A stretch of 64,000 bases of DNA from Hericium rajendrae (lineage: Eukaryota; Basidiomycota; Agaricomycetes; Russulales; Hericiaceae), in contig CM065882.1 of NCBI GenBank assembly GCA_033439255.1, forward strand, positions 1,736,001 to 1,800,000, read 5' to 3'. Positions within the stretch are counted from its first letter, which is position 1; each line of letters starts with the position of its first letter. Positions 33,699-46,481 of the stretch are shown piece by piece. The notes below the pieces were generated by a model, which made no database searches, had not been told where the DNA came from, and was given only the letters and a program-made list of their open reading frames with translations. The translations under genes and the position numbers were made by a program.

Positions 33699-36600
33699 AC
33701 ATGGGTACACAGGAATGAAAATGTCATAAAGCCTTGTGGGGAAAGCGCCGTAAGCCCTTCTATCGCGATATCAGAAAAAAGAGACCTCGTGGATGACAGG
33801 CCCTGCAGTGAGGGAGTTGCGACACGAATAGCAGAATTCTAGTCGACTCTTCCGTTGGTCTGGCATTATTAACGAGAAGAACCGTTGGATAAATGCACAG
33901 GATTCTCCCTGCTCAAATTTCCACCGCTCCTGGGATTCATTCACTGTTCAGATGATATGGCCTAAGCTGGGACTCTGGCTTCGATGTCCTCCTTCCTGCT
34001 AACCCGCCCTCTCTGCTCAGTATCTCCAGTGACTGCCAACGAAAGAAGCTTCTCCGAGTAACCTCGGAAGGCAAACTTCTGGGTATGGTCATTTGTAGCA
34101 TCTGGATCTATTCACGGATGCAGTTCCGGCGGGCTCTATTCTGTACGCCCCTTTCCACGTGCTGAATTTGAGTCTAAATTTGCTACCCAGGACCCTAGGG
34201 ATGCTTTTTGAGTATGTCCTCCGGCGTCTTGTTATGAGTGGAAATTTTTGACTCTCGAGGCGCACAGATTTAATGCATTTCCATAATGTGTTTCACAAAA
34301 CTGCATCACTCGTGACCCCTGACGCCATCACTAGCCCAAATCATATCTGAATGTCCCTTCTAAATCCGAAGAGGAGCCAGCCTCGCCCCACACCGTCGTC
34401 AGTTTGAATTCTACCACACAGGAGAAACCTTTGATCAAACACGTTCGTTGGCGTCAGGATCAATGTTGTACCTTCGACGCGTTGTCCGAGATTTGATCCC
34501 AAATATGTCCCGTCTTCCGGTCAGCACGGTCGTATGGTAGATCAAATCGCGCCGACGCACCCATCAAGCTCTGCATCGCATCGACGCGCGCTTCTACCAG
34601 ATTTTCGGAGCTCTCGGATGATGGTCAGTATATTCCTTATCATGTTCTGCTATCACATTCGCAAAGCATAAATAAACCCAGTTCAACACCGCAGATGACT
34701 GCAAAGTGAGAAGATATATTGCGTCGAAATCTAACTTCAGGGCGTTTAAGCACCGAAGATCCGACATTTAACCACAATACACGAAGATCTCGAGGGTGCG
34801 GACATGAAACGGGTGGAGTTGGGTCAGTGACTTCTGTCTGACATCTTCCATACCAGATTTTTATTCGACACACTCGACCACGAGCTCATCGAGACTCTTC
34901 GGGGAAGCAACCTTCATCATGCAACGCCTCGTGGTCGTGCATTCCCGTCAACTTGTTCCAGGCTTTCGGTGTCGTACTCAGTCATCACGAAGATCCATCT
35001 AACTAGCCGAAGACGAGCTTTCGAAAGCGCCCTTGCTACCTAATCGTAGTCTCCGACACCTGACGCTGGAGGTTCGGGAATTGGGATGCACAGCAAGTTG
35101 CTGTTGTGCAACTACCGTGAGGCCCTATTCCATGAATATATAACCACTGAACCTGAGGACTGTCGCCGAACACAAGTTTCATTAGGGCAATCAATAGTCA
35201 TCATACAAGTATATTGACGGAAACTCTCTCAGTTGCAATATTGCCGTTACGCTTACGCCTTTAGATGTAGGATCTACTACCGTGCTGGCGCGGCGGCGGC
35301 CATGATGGATGGGCGTCAGACCACCGATGCCAAAATTTCCGCGGAGAAAGTCGAGGATCAAATTCCAGTACAATTCTGAAACATATTCAGGACCACTCGG
35401 GACCAATACGTTCGTTGAAATGCATTCGAATCCATCTACGTACATAATGCCCGGCCCAACGGGAGGGTATACCAGACATGTACTGTAGCACCAATGAGCT
35501 TACAGACCGTGCTGCCTTACTCTCCTGGGACCCATCCTTGCACCATGTTTGCACCATGTGCGCTGCTGCATTTCAGCGCCAGAACACTATCAGTGTTGTC
35601 GTACATTGCAATTGAAGGAACCCCAGACGCCGCTAGCGTGATAGCTGTGTTATCAGATTTCTGCGACTGTGTCTCTTCGAGAAGACAGGGTCGTATGAAA
35701 CTTTGTTTTGCGCAGACGCGACCGACAACCGGACTGTGGAAGTACCTTTATTGCAAAATGTACTTCATGCTCCGCGTTTGACAGCACATGTCAACTACAG
35801 TGTGATGCCAACAACGAATCCTGGCCAAACTCCGCGTTGATAGCGGGCCATGGTGTCGGGGCGATAGAAATGAACCGGGTGGGCGCCAGCGGTGTTCAGT
35901 CCACCTTCTCCGCGTGGAGAGGCTGAGAGAAAGTAAAGATGCAGTGAGGAATTCGTCGGGATCATATATTAGAACAATACCCATGTATAGATTATTCTTA
36001 CAACATTGCTCTGGGAGGATCATTATGATCAGAAACGAAGAGTAACGTCGAAAGCCCAAAGTCCGTCGATTCCACGACTTCATGTCGTCATCGAAACAGC
36101 TCCCTTAGTGCAGCATGGCCTATGGACGGTCCCCGCGGAGACAGTCCCGCAGAAGCAACGAAAAGAGAAAAGAAGTGTCAGAAGAAAGTGACGGGAGACG
36201 GGTGAATAATTGCAGCATGTATGGCTTCCTGCTCTGGGCGCGAACGATTGACAGGGATGAACTGGGGACGAACACATGGAGGCAGAATGAGGAGCGGTTA
36301 AGAAGCGACCCGATCACAAGGTAGAAGAAAGGCCACTGGAGGGGATGCCCTGTCCAACCATCATCATCTCGGTCCCCCAGTCATGGCACGCAAGCGCAGA
36401 GAGCTATCAAAGGGCTTGCTGCAGACATTGGCGAGCTCTAGGATTGGTCGTGCTCTGGGAACATCCGAGGAGCCGACAGTTTCCTGGCGGAAGACATGGC
36501 CGTGAGTATGGGTGTTTACCAGCACTGAATAGCAATGACGTCGTGTCCCTCTCCGGGGTAACTCAATAACCATGCTAATATCGCTTCGACTCGAAGCAGA

Positions 36601-38061
36601 GCGTCAGACAGGAGACGGAGCGCTCATCGAAGTACTCGAAATCCCATTCTACTCGTCGCATTTGTCGTTGTTCGACGCCCAAGGATAAAGCTCAGGCACC
36701 CTACGGCGTATGTCAGATGGGGTGGATAGCAGATCCGATTAGGCTTACAAAAGCGTATTCATGGCATCTCACTTTGGAGATGCCAGATACCGCGACCTCT
36801 GGGGAGGTGGCAGTCGCGAAGTCGTTGATTACAGCGCTGACGTACCATACCAGACAGATCATGGGTAGAGAGATGCCAAGGCTGTATCATGTTCCGAGTT
36901 GTGAGCACCTGCTGCCCGAGTCGGCTTGGGAATGCAGATTATCGACCCGGAAGAACTTCGCATAAGGAGTAGTCGAAGCAATCGAAGTTATCATGGGAGG
37001 TGAATGGACCGCCGGCACGCAGCGAGATTGTAAGCGAGCAATGAGCAAGCCTGTGAGCGACGCATGCCGTATGGTGAGAAATGTTAGGAAGACGTCGTGA
37101 GAAACAGAAGCAATGGGAGCCGGCGGGGATGCTTCTGGGAAGGTTTGAAAAGCTATAGGAAATGTCAGATCCTAGGATGAACGTACCCGGAGAACACTGG
37201 ATCCGACGAAAGCGGGACATGAGCACCGCACAGACATTGGGAAGGCAATGTGTTTGCGTAGTAGAGTATAGTCCAGACCTTGGGATACTAGCAGTGCCAG
37301 ATTCGCAGGGTACACCCTTCAAGGCACTATTTCGAAGGTGGAGCTATTGCGTGAGTATCGGGCCGCCCTGAGGCTATCTTGAACCCCACGAATGCGGGTC
37401 GTGACAATTTCGGATGCAATTCACCGATTTAGAGAAGGCGGAGAGTTAATTCATTAATCGAAATGACCGGGTCGTCGGATGGGAATGGAAAGCACCGTAG
37501 TTTGGTCGGGATGATCTGCGCACTCTGAAACTTTCTGAGCTGCAAGTCGGATGTTCGCTGTCGGGATCATCGAAACCTAAAAATCAGCTATACCACCTTG
37601 GCCAACAAGTAGCCTTTTGGGTTGAGGATGAACCATGCTCTAGGCTCAAACCTTGAGATCGAGAGACCCATGCGATCGGAGGCTGGGATTGTGTACATAG
37701 TGCACGACGTGCTCGAAGTGATTCGGCAGAAGCCGAGATGAACTTGGTGGGCCAGAATTTGAACTTCGATGCTCAAAAGGAGTTATCAGAGTAGTTGGAT
37801 TATGGGACCAAACGCCCGTAATCCATCCTAGCCACGAACCATATGGCTACAATGGTGATATGGATTAAGAGAAGCAGAAAAAGCTGTTATAATGCACATG
37901 GACAAACCGCCTCTTGTGCAAGTCTATCGATTGACATATTTCTCGCCTTTCTGGTGCTTGGGATCCCTCGTAGAGCCATTAAGGGCAAGTGGTGGGGTCC
38001 CAATCCGTAATGAGATCTATGTTGAAGATCACTCATCAACACGCCTGCTTGATCGAAGAGA
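33699..38061. other. 4.4 kb without a nameable gene
   Basis: Apart from the coding-like pieces at 33962-34620, this stretch has only scattered open frames under about 130 codons on both strands. A segment near 34860-35030 (+) and one at 35330-35400 (-, SELYWNLILDFLRGN) faintly recall F-box/leucine-rich proteins but are broken. No terminal repeats, transposase or reverse transcriptase are visible. Confidence 0.45.
33962..34620 (-). CDS. Unassigned coding-like exons (gene or remnant)
   Basis: I do not recognise this protein. A 3' exon at 33962-34107 reads ATNDHTQKFAFRGYSEKLLS followed by RGRVSRKEDIEARVPA and a stop. Further up the same strand an open segment at about 34480-34615 reads ENLVEARVDAMQSLMGASAR followed by DLPYDRADRKTGHIWDQISD. 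Acceptor-like sites flank both. The composition is clearly protein-like, unlike random frames nearby, but I could not connect the pieces through one consistent set of GT-AG introns. It may be a gene with a complex structure or a decayed one. No start codon was identified and no function can be given. Confidence 0.3.
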
Positions 38062-39280
38062 TCAAAGTAACATGCATTCGTCAAGCCTGTCTAGTATCGC
38101 GATCTCTTGCGCCGAAAGCTCAAAATCGAAGATGTGGGTGTTATTGATAATTCGAGCGCGAGATGCGGATTTGGCGAGAGGTACGTATCCCTAGCATAGC
38201 AATAGAAAATTAGCGAACGCATACTTCCTATGTTCGTCCAGGACCACATACGTGTTGCACGGACCAGCGCAGGAAGATATGAGCAGGCTGCTTGTTATAT
38301 TTCTCAGCCAAAGCTGCTATCGCAGGATGGTTCATCCGCATCCCTCTGGCCAAAGCGCCCCAAGCCTAGGACCAAAATGATTACTTTGGCGGCCAAAGGG
38401 TATCGCTCAACGCAACGCACCTCAAGTTGGATGTTATGTTTCCGGCAGAACTGCACGATTTCCGTACGCGTCATGAAAGGGTGCAGATCGATCTGAACAA
38501 GACGTCAACTATTGTGCGCCAAAGCGTGAAGTCTTATGAACGCGCCTGATGAACTGCGGGAACCGGCAGTCCTGTCGCAAGTAGCTCCTGCAGGTGTCGT
38601 AACCCGAATGTGCTGACACCAATGCTCTTCAGCAATCCGTCCTTCTGCGCTTCTACAATGGCTTCCCAGGACTCTACGCGAGCCTTAGGTCCACCCCATG
38701 GCCCGTGAATGAGATACAGATCAATGTAGCCCAACCCGCACTTCTTGAGGGAGAGCTCGATCGAGCGCCGCGTTGCAGCAAGCCCCGCGTTGTTCTTCAG
38801 CTTCGTCGTGTAGAAGATTTCGCTGCGCGGCATCCCAGTTTTGCCACAGAAGTCGAGGATAGCCTCCCCGCATTCGGCCTCATTTCCATACCACTCCGCA
38901 GAGTCCTGAATATGAGCAACATATTAACTACCACGTCAACGGTTGCCGTTTGGATGCAGTACTGACGATGTGTCGATATCCGGCCTATAACTTGAAAGTG
39001 AGAAAGCGGCAACACCATCAAAATCAATACAACCAACCTCAAGGGCCCATATCACCGCCTGATAAGCTTCGCGACCATCGAGTTCGTATGTCCCTTGAGA
39101 CGAATCTCAGCGTCCATCATTGCATACTTAAAGCCTGCTATTCGACCTCACCAAAACCAATCACTGGAATCTCATTTCCATCGCGCAACTGCCGATACAA
39201 ATAACTGAGTCAGACTATCCTCAAGTTCAACGTCAGAACGTACATACCTTGTAGGTCGATTGAAATGTCACTGGGGCCAT
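38062..39280 (-). CDS. Aldo-keto reductase (NADPH-dependent)
   Basis: This aldo-keto reductase of about 285 residues folds as a TIM barrel and reduces carbonyls with NADPH. The start MAPVTFQSTYKLRDGNEIPV at the ATG at 39280 is typical. The catalytic tetrad is visible: Asp49 (YRHIDSAEW), Tyr54 (WYGNEAE), Lys83 (YTTKL) and His115 (LYLIHGPWGG). ESWEAIVEAQKDGLLKSIGV, GALARG and the cofactor segment YVPLAKSASRARIINN follow. The gene has eight or so exons. An 18-base exon (38967-38984) encodes AGYRHI, and the intron at 38493-38545 keeps frame only with a GC donor. All other junctions are GT-AG. The C-terminus (LDRLDECMLL) is slightly short. It sits alone between two gene-poor stretches. The substrate is unknown. 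Confidence 0.9.
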
Positions 39281-42200
39281 CTCGGGCGAAAGTGCGAGAG
39301 AAGAAGATGACTTAAGTAGTCACGATATACGTTGCAGCCTGCGTCATTAACTGCTACACACTTAAGCCCAGTTAGAAGGAAAACGAATGCTGTAGAAGGT
39401 CAGATATTCAGAGATAAAATCTCTAGATCTTTTTCGAATGCCGACCATGGCGCAAATCGATGACGACGTGTATTGAAATTGTGGCCAAGCATTGATCAAC
39501 GATCGCGACGGTATACCGAAAACGAACCGAAAACATTGGCAGCAGTGGCCGGTGGCGCCAATTCGCACGGCAGCCATCTCCTTGCAAGTCAGCCAGCTCA
39601 GCGAACACCGACATATTGCGCTCATTGTCAGTCCGATTTTCTGGATCGCAGCATGCATTCGTACCCTCTATTCGGCAGTTCGTTTGCTCGTCGATGCGGA
39701 TGACATCCAACTTACGATCGCCGAGTGCCAACATTAACGTTAACAGCCTATGTTCTGCTGTCTGCATTGTCTTCGAAGACTACTCAATCCAGGATACGGT
39801 ACATCTGACGGCGAGGATACAAACCAGGTACGTCGCTTTCTGTGAATACAAGGGGTCGATGATGAGTACCCAATTTGCATGTTTTACGACCTCAACCGAG
39901 TGCAGCAGGGGGACAGGCTGTCGCCGGCTGCATCGAGTAACCTTAACCTCAAGTTTATGGTGCCGAAGGCAGGCTGTTCCTGGAATCTGCATCGCCGGTC
40001 AGTGCATGCTCCAGCAAGTCATCATCGGTGGTGCTCACGTCAAATATTTTGACCCTATGCTTACCGAGGGCCCTCGGACAGAATCCATCCACACTTCAGG
40101 TATCCATCAGGCGTTCCGGATCGGGCCTCACTACAATGCGGCTTCCTGTAGGCAGGTCTAGGTCGGTCCCTGTCACGGATTGCAGCCGCCCCGATGTTCT
40201 GCAGCTTGTGGAGAACCGTGGAGCAGAATTGCAGTGAATGGAGCTGTTTCTAGGATTCAACGTGGAGATTCTGCAAGATCGCCGTCGTATTCTTTGGCGA
40301 CACCGCATGTGGGATCTGGTGTTCGCAGCCTTTCCTCCGGAATATGAAGGCGGCGACTCTCATGCGACACCGGTTTTTAGGACCCATCTTTCCCGCCTTT
40401 CCGACGTGGGGATACGGCAGGTTTCCATAGAATAATTTGCGCCGGACGGAACAGTGCCATTGGCCTCTCTGCCATGCTGGCACGGCTTTCCTCGAGTCCC
40501 CTTTCGTTGCTACACGTGTCTTCTGAACTCTTCTCTGCGATGCTTCTGGATCATAATATCAAGAGCCCATCATCGCGGGTGTGTTTGGAAGTTTCTGTCA
40601 TGGAGCATGTGCTCGATGCCAGACAGAGCGACAGCGCGCTCGACGTTATTCATCTCCTATTGGCTCGCCCAAATAGTGGTCGATTCGGTTGGTATCCTCG
40701 GCAGCTGACCGATTATGTGCACGGCGAGAGGGGATCCGTGCTTTGGCGTACAGCTACACCACATGGTTATGCTAGCGCCCTGCACGGTACTTTTGAGACT
40801 GGTCTAAAGCAAAGGACGCCAGGAAGGTCTTTGCTTTGTGGTACCTCTTTGCTTAAATGGCTCTTTTGACACTATTCACAGATCGTCGCGCGGAAACTCC
40901 ATCCATTTATTTTCCGTATTCGGCTTTCCTTCGCGGACACATTCATCCTTACAGCGAGGCAAATAGGATTGGCCATGGATCACGCGGCGATTCGCCTGTT
41001 CTTCGACTGAAACGGTTCTTCGTTTGAGGCAGCGGCTCCGGTACTCTCCGGGTCCTTGCATATTAAACCAGAAATTTTAGCGCTTTCGGGTTTTTCCTTT
41101 CCGCCCATCGTGAGTACCGTCAATGTCCCTTGCCATGCGTCTCTCAACACCCGAATTTTTTAATTCTGACAGTGCAATATCAACATGTCGTGGCGTTCTA
41201 TCAAATATGCATTTGTTGTCAAGGCCAGATTTTTGTTGGGCGATATTCCAGATCACCAGCTGCTGTCTTACGGGTATGCCGTCATTATTCTCAAGCTGCA
41301 TGCGTGTAGCTCGGCATCATCCATAATCGTCAGATTATGCACGCAGCAGCGTAGTAAATGAAATTGGACGCGACGACCAGCACGAGAATAAATGGCATGT
41401 CCGTTCGATCACAAATGTCGACCCGGTGACCCATGGACATTGATGACAGGTCAACCAGAGTTTGGCATGCTTTGCCCTCAGAATGCTTCTCGGAAGTACT
41501 CGCCTGGCGGTCTCCTCGAAAGCTGGTGCTGAATCTCGGGTCTTCTACTGGGGTGAGCTTCATCTCGCCATCGGTGCAATCCATCAGCGCTGGCAGTCGA
41601 CCACGCGTTTCCAGCGCAGCTGCCGTATTTACGACCCTCTACCTCCGTTGCAGGAGCGCCTGGGCCTCTGCGTTTTTATACGAGCTGTGCTTTTTTGCTG
41701 GGAAACACGTGGACGGTGCGCATCATCGTCCTTTCTCAAAGGCGACTAAAACAATTAATCCCCATCAGTTTCAGCTTGATCCGAGTCGTCTGCAGATCGT
41801 GCAAGGTACGTAGCCTTCTTTCTGCAAATTTTAATCCGTCGTGTGGCGATGCACACCCAATTGCAATGCAATTGGGTGCTGGCTTCCTCCTACTTGGAGT
41901 TCGTCATTAACGGAGTATTTTTCCCTCCCTACCACGCTGGTCTCATGAATGTAAGCATTACGAGGCAGATTAGTTGTGGGCCTTCCAGACTCAGGTGCAG
42001 ACGATCATTCTTTGTTTGGAACGACTTATCGCTCTCCTCTTTTATATCCGCGCAATCAGCGCATCCAATGGACATGCTGCTTCTATGTGACATAAATCGC
42101 TGTGTCCCCGTTTGTCCATATTTTTATTCGTTGTTTACCGTGTCTACTCTTTGCCTTCGCAGGGTTCCTGACCCGGCTAAGATCAACAGAACCGGCCCCC

Positions 42201-44861
42201 GCATGCATTCGTTCCGTGCTCGCACGACAATCTTCCTCTCCAATCTCTCGTCCGCCTCAGGTCCCCGTCCTAGCGACGGACCTTGTGTTTCTATTTCTCA
42301 AACGGCCAGGGCTCAGTCGTCTGCCGAACTGCTCCCGTCAAGCTGTGTTGCAGATGCTACATCTGCACCAAGAAGAGTGTGGATTCGTCAGGGTTGGCAG
42401 CAAGAATCTTAGTAAAACCGGTGCCGCGCAGTCCACACATTCCATACCAGTCCTGTGCTGGATATCTGGATTGCCTCCGAGCGGTCGATGAAGCTCTCGT
42501 TCCTCAAGCGCATACTTCTCTGCACTATGGCTATGGACTTGGCTTCGCGGGCCTCGGCTCTTCTTGCTTACGAAAGAAATCAAGATCTCGAACTTACTCC
42601 ACCTCCTCATCTGGGAAGAGGATCCTGGTATTCTTCTGCCAGGTAACGTAACCTTCCCGCCGTACATTGTCCACGCTCAGCGCAGAGTCGACAACGACAC
42701 GGCACTATCGTGTCAATCGAAGAGCGACACGGGTTTGGAGAGGACAGCTGTCGCGCAATATGTACATTCGAGGACTGGAGCGCAGTGAAGCCGCCTGAGA
42801 TCTGCATTCGGATCGGCTGGCGAAGCGCCGGGACAGATTATGATAACTATCAGCTGATTGATTTGACATTTTTTTCAGACGTTTACCCCATTGCCTCATA
42901 ATGCATTTTTGAATCAACTGCGGCTGTAACGCTTACTCGTCTACAGGCGTCCTCAGCAGACATCGATCTGATCCAGTCTTGCAGTTTCAATTTCAATTCG
43001 CGAAGACGGCGAATTTCCGGGATCGCTTCTATCGTATAAGGTTGACGTACACTAGCTACAAAGTTTTGTGGAATCGAGGATTGCCCAAAGGCCTGGAAAT
43101 CAGTCCATGGTATGTAGCAGTGAACCTCGAGACTGGAAGCACTCTGCCTCGCGAAACAAACTCGGAGGGCATCACAAGTGTCGTAATCGACTTTACAAAT
43201 TGACGCCGCTTACCGTCCCATGAACAAGAGCCGCCCAACATCCTCGATCCTTCGAACCCGGTACCTTTATCAATCCCTTGATAGTCCCCATAGACCGCGA
43301 TGTCGCGGCATTTTGCACATCGTTGCACTGGAAGCAGAGTGCATTTAGGCCAAGCTCTTTTCGATCGACAGCATTCCGCAGCTGGTTGCGTTTACTGCCG
43401 ATCCTCGGTGAGATCATGTCTGCATATCTAGAATTCTACCTCTAGTCTAATCAGGCACTAGGCTACTTTGGTCCCCGACGCCTACGGAACCCGGGCACCC
43501 CGGAGACAAAAGTTGCAAGATGTGAGGTCGTCGAGGGTGTTCTTTAGACGAATCTGAAGTTCACGATATCCGCAATATTCCTTACTTATTTCTTACTCCT
43601 CATGGCATCTTTTCCGCATAACCACGATCATCCACGCCCTGGAGCCAAGACTTCAGGTGCGCTGACGCCGCGACGAAGACACGAGTGCGCGCATGAAACT
43701 GCCTGACGGAAGCGCATAAAGCATGGTTTATTCTAGGTTTGGTGATATGAGTCGGACGGCATTCGTTCTTGCGATGACAGCATGAATTGAAGTTCATGCC
43801 CCAGTGTTTGCCTTCTTAGACAGTTGACCCGGCGGCCATCCATATTGTCGTCGCAACAGATCAGTTGTTCAAAGGAAAATCGCTGGGTTGCAAATTCGGC
43901 TCCGCGAAACGTAATCCACGCGGAACACCGCAAGTTAATCGAGTTTTTCGATGGGGCGGACAAATGACAGGCAGGTACAACGCCGGAAGCAGCCAGCTCA
44001 CAGCTCACCACCTTCGCGCTTGTGCGTTGATTGCACGGACTCGACCGTCGTCTTATCCATCTATCGGCCACCACATCTGCAGAGGCTGCGATCGGTAATG
44101 CCCTAATGAGTGCGACGGGCGAACATTGGTCTTTGCTTTTTGCTGGACAAGTTTCGCCCTCCATTCCAAGACGTGATCTTCGAAATCACTTCTTCGTGCG
44201 GCGATCTCGGACCTAGGAAGCGCGCCACTCAGTGCTGTTCCAGAACGGCGACCGAGGATACGGACATGTGAAGCGAATTCAGATGGATGGGGTCCAGGGC
44301 GGAACCCTGGGGAGGGTGGCAGGGTATCGAATATAGTTTCCAAGGATGTAAAACCCCGTAAGCTGCCTTCAGTCAGTTGAGCTAGCCAGAAGAAGAAACA
44401 GACGTGTGTGAGCTATTTCCAATGCGCCGCACAGGGTAAAGATGCTGCCAAAGGGCACTAAGATGGAAGGTGGCTCCTTCCACGTATGATTACCGTGCGG
44501 CGACCCCAGCCGTGGGCGGGGGCCCACACTCTCAAAACGCGACAACACATGCGCGGGGCCCGCATCAGCATCGTTCCGGACGTGAGCTCTACCGTACAGC
44601 CAGGAGAAAAATTCGACAGGCCGACCTGATGATTGCGGAAGCGCTGCCTTTCAGTACGCGAGATGCAGAACAAAGCGGGCCCGAAGCCTGTGCAGACCGC
44701 ATCGGAGATCTTCAAAGGGGGGAAATCCCGCGTCTCATATGGGTCCAAGATTACAGATTCAATGTGGGCTTCCTTCGGTATCGACAGACGCCTTTAAAGG
44801 GCCCAGAGCTCTCGTTGTATTTAGGTAAGATTCATCTCACTACTCCGTTCGACTCGATGAT
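39281..44861. other. 5.6 kb without a nameable gene
   Basis: Only short open frames are present. Two items stand out: a ubiquitin-like fragment on the minus strand at about 41120-41290 and a 25-base near-perfect palindrome at 41854-41878. No mobile element ends, RNA genes or spliced gene models could be supported. The last few hundred bases are the upstream region of the WOPR gene. Confidence 0.45.
41854..41878. repeat. 25-base palindrome (12-base arms)
   Basis: CACCCAATTGCA is followed by a single A and then by its exact inverted complement TGCAATTGGGTG. It could form a tight hairpin or be a dimeric protein site. It is not next to any gene I can name. Confidence 0.8.
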
Positions 44862-46481
44862 ATGGACCCTCTGGATCTGTCTCCCCCTCCCCACCATTCC
44901 GCAGTGCAGCACTTCATCGGTTATGTCGAGACCACCACCGATGCGCTCCGCTTGATCATGGCTGCTCGTCAGGGTATCATACCACGTATTACTCGTCGAC
45001 TCAACGATTCTGAGCGTCGGTCCATGATCAGAAGTGGATCTGTCTTCGTGTTTTGCGTCGAGGAAAGCGGTATCAAACGTTGGACCGAAGGTCTCTCCTG
45101 GTCGCCGTCGCGGATTATAGGTAACTTCTTGGTACGTTCTCCATTCTGTGACGCACCCTTCTACCCCCGTTCTTGCCCCATTATTCACGGCTTAATTCAT
45201 CGACCGACACCGCGCAGGTGTATCGCGAAGTCACAGAACGTGGCAATGGTCGCGGAGTCGATCGAAGACCGCCAGCTGCGGCCCTTCCTCCACTGCAGGG
45301 CTCGTCTTTGAGCTCCTCCCTACAACGCTATCGAAGCAGATCAGAAGCTGGAGCAACTAGATCCGCAGACGGGGTCGCAAGCCTGCGGCCAAACGGCTTG
45401 ATTAAGAAGGTAAGCTCGCAGTCATGGCATATCTTGAATAATCGACTAACCTCGACCTTGCCTCCAGACCATCACCGTCCGTGTCGAAAGCACCGACCAC
45501 CACCTTGTATCCTACTATCGAGAAGACGACGTGCGAGTAGGCCTTCTGCAGAGACCAACTTGCAGACCCGATATCATGGAATTGAGCATTCCTCCCGAGA
45601 TGGTCCGCGCAACGAACTTCCGGCACCCCCCCCATATTGAAAGAGGACCAGACGGCAGTGCCCATATGTAGGCGTCTTTGCCACGGGCTCCACATGCTAC
45701 TTCGTCATGGGGCTTATGTCCATGTTTGCCCAGATACGACGCCGAGGAAGCGGATTATCAAAGGCGCCAGCAGAACCGCGCTTCGTCCGCATCCACCTCC
45801 TCGTCGCCCTACTCCCCCACTAGTCCCATCGCGTTGTCGACATCCATCAGCGACATTCCGCAACCTGAGATCCACTCATCGGAAGGCGCACCCTCCCCGA
45901 TCCGTCTCAGCCGCCCGAGCCATCCAGTCAAGCAAGAGCCCAACGTCGAGCTCTATGATCACTCGCACGCTGTCGCGCGGTCTACGACCACACGACAAGG
46001 ATGCCACTGGACGCCAACATCCCTTCCACCATTAAATCTTGATCGCCAGCAAATACCTTCTACCGATGATCGAACCGCTGGTCGCGACTCCAGAGCATCT
46101 TGGCAGCAGAAGGCCTGCGATTCCCAGCAAATGCCATCGCTGTATTATTCTGATACCATGTATGCCGCGACGTCACCAAGCAGGGATGCAACGGCTTCGC
46201 CCGTCATATCCAGGTCCCATGCGAGGCCCGAGTACGCATCGCATTCCGGTGCCACTGGGAGCATACCTGGCGCCCACGAGCGGCACACGCCTACCGCATG
46301 GTCTGCTCCATCGAACGTTACGATGTACCAACAGGAGGTGCCATACTCCAGCAGCGCACGCACGCCGACGGGGTCATTGTGGGACCAAAGCCTTCCACAG
46401 TCGTCCACTTCGTCCTACCAGGAGCACCGCCACGTTCCTCGACAGAGCGACGGCTACTACACGCAAAACCCCCTGTATTAG
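44862..46481 (+). CDS. WOPR-domain transcription regulator (Gti1/Pac2 family)
   Basis: WOPR proteins (Wor1, Ryp1, Sge1, Gti1, Pac2, Ros1) are fungal master regulators of morphology, sporulation and pathogenic growth that bind DNA through a split two-part domain. WOPRa is spread over exons 1-2: HFIGYVETTTDALRLIMAAR, RLNDSERRSMIRSGSVFVF, CVEESGIKRWTEGLSWSPSR and IIGNFLVYREV. After a Ser/Arg-rich linker, WOPRb reads LIKKTITVRVESTDHHLVSY and YREDDVRVGLLQRPTC. The C-terminal 270 residues are Ser/Pro/Thr/Tyr/Gln-rich, as in family members. Four exons join in frame; ATG 44862 and stop 46481 are well placed. The full protein is about 490 residues. It should be nuclear. Targets are unknown. Confidence 0.93.

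Noticed and set aside
34860-35445. Possible F-box/leucine-rich gene
   Set aside because: Faint resemblance only (SELYWNLILDFLRGN on minus, LRHLTLEV on plus), on opposite strands and interrupted by stops; not enough to call.
38967-39070. Initial impression that the aldo-keto reductase is frame-shifted near YRHID
   Set aside because: Using the acceptor GTTATAG gives an 18-base exon that restores ALEAGYRHIDSAEWYG with all phases matching, so the gene looks intact.
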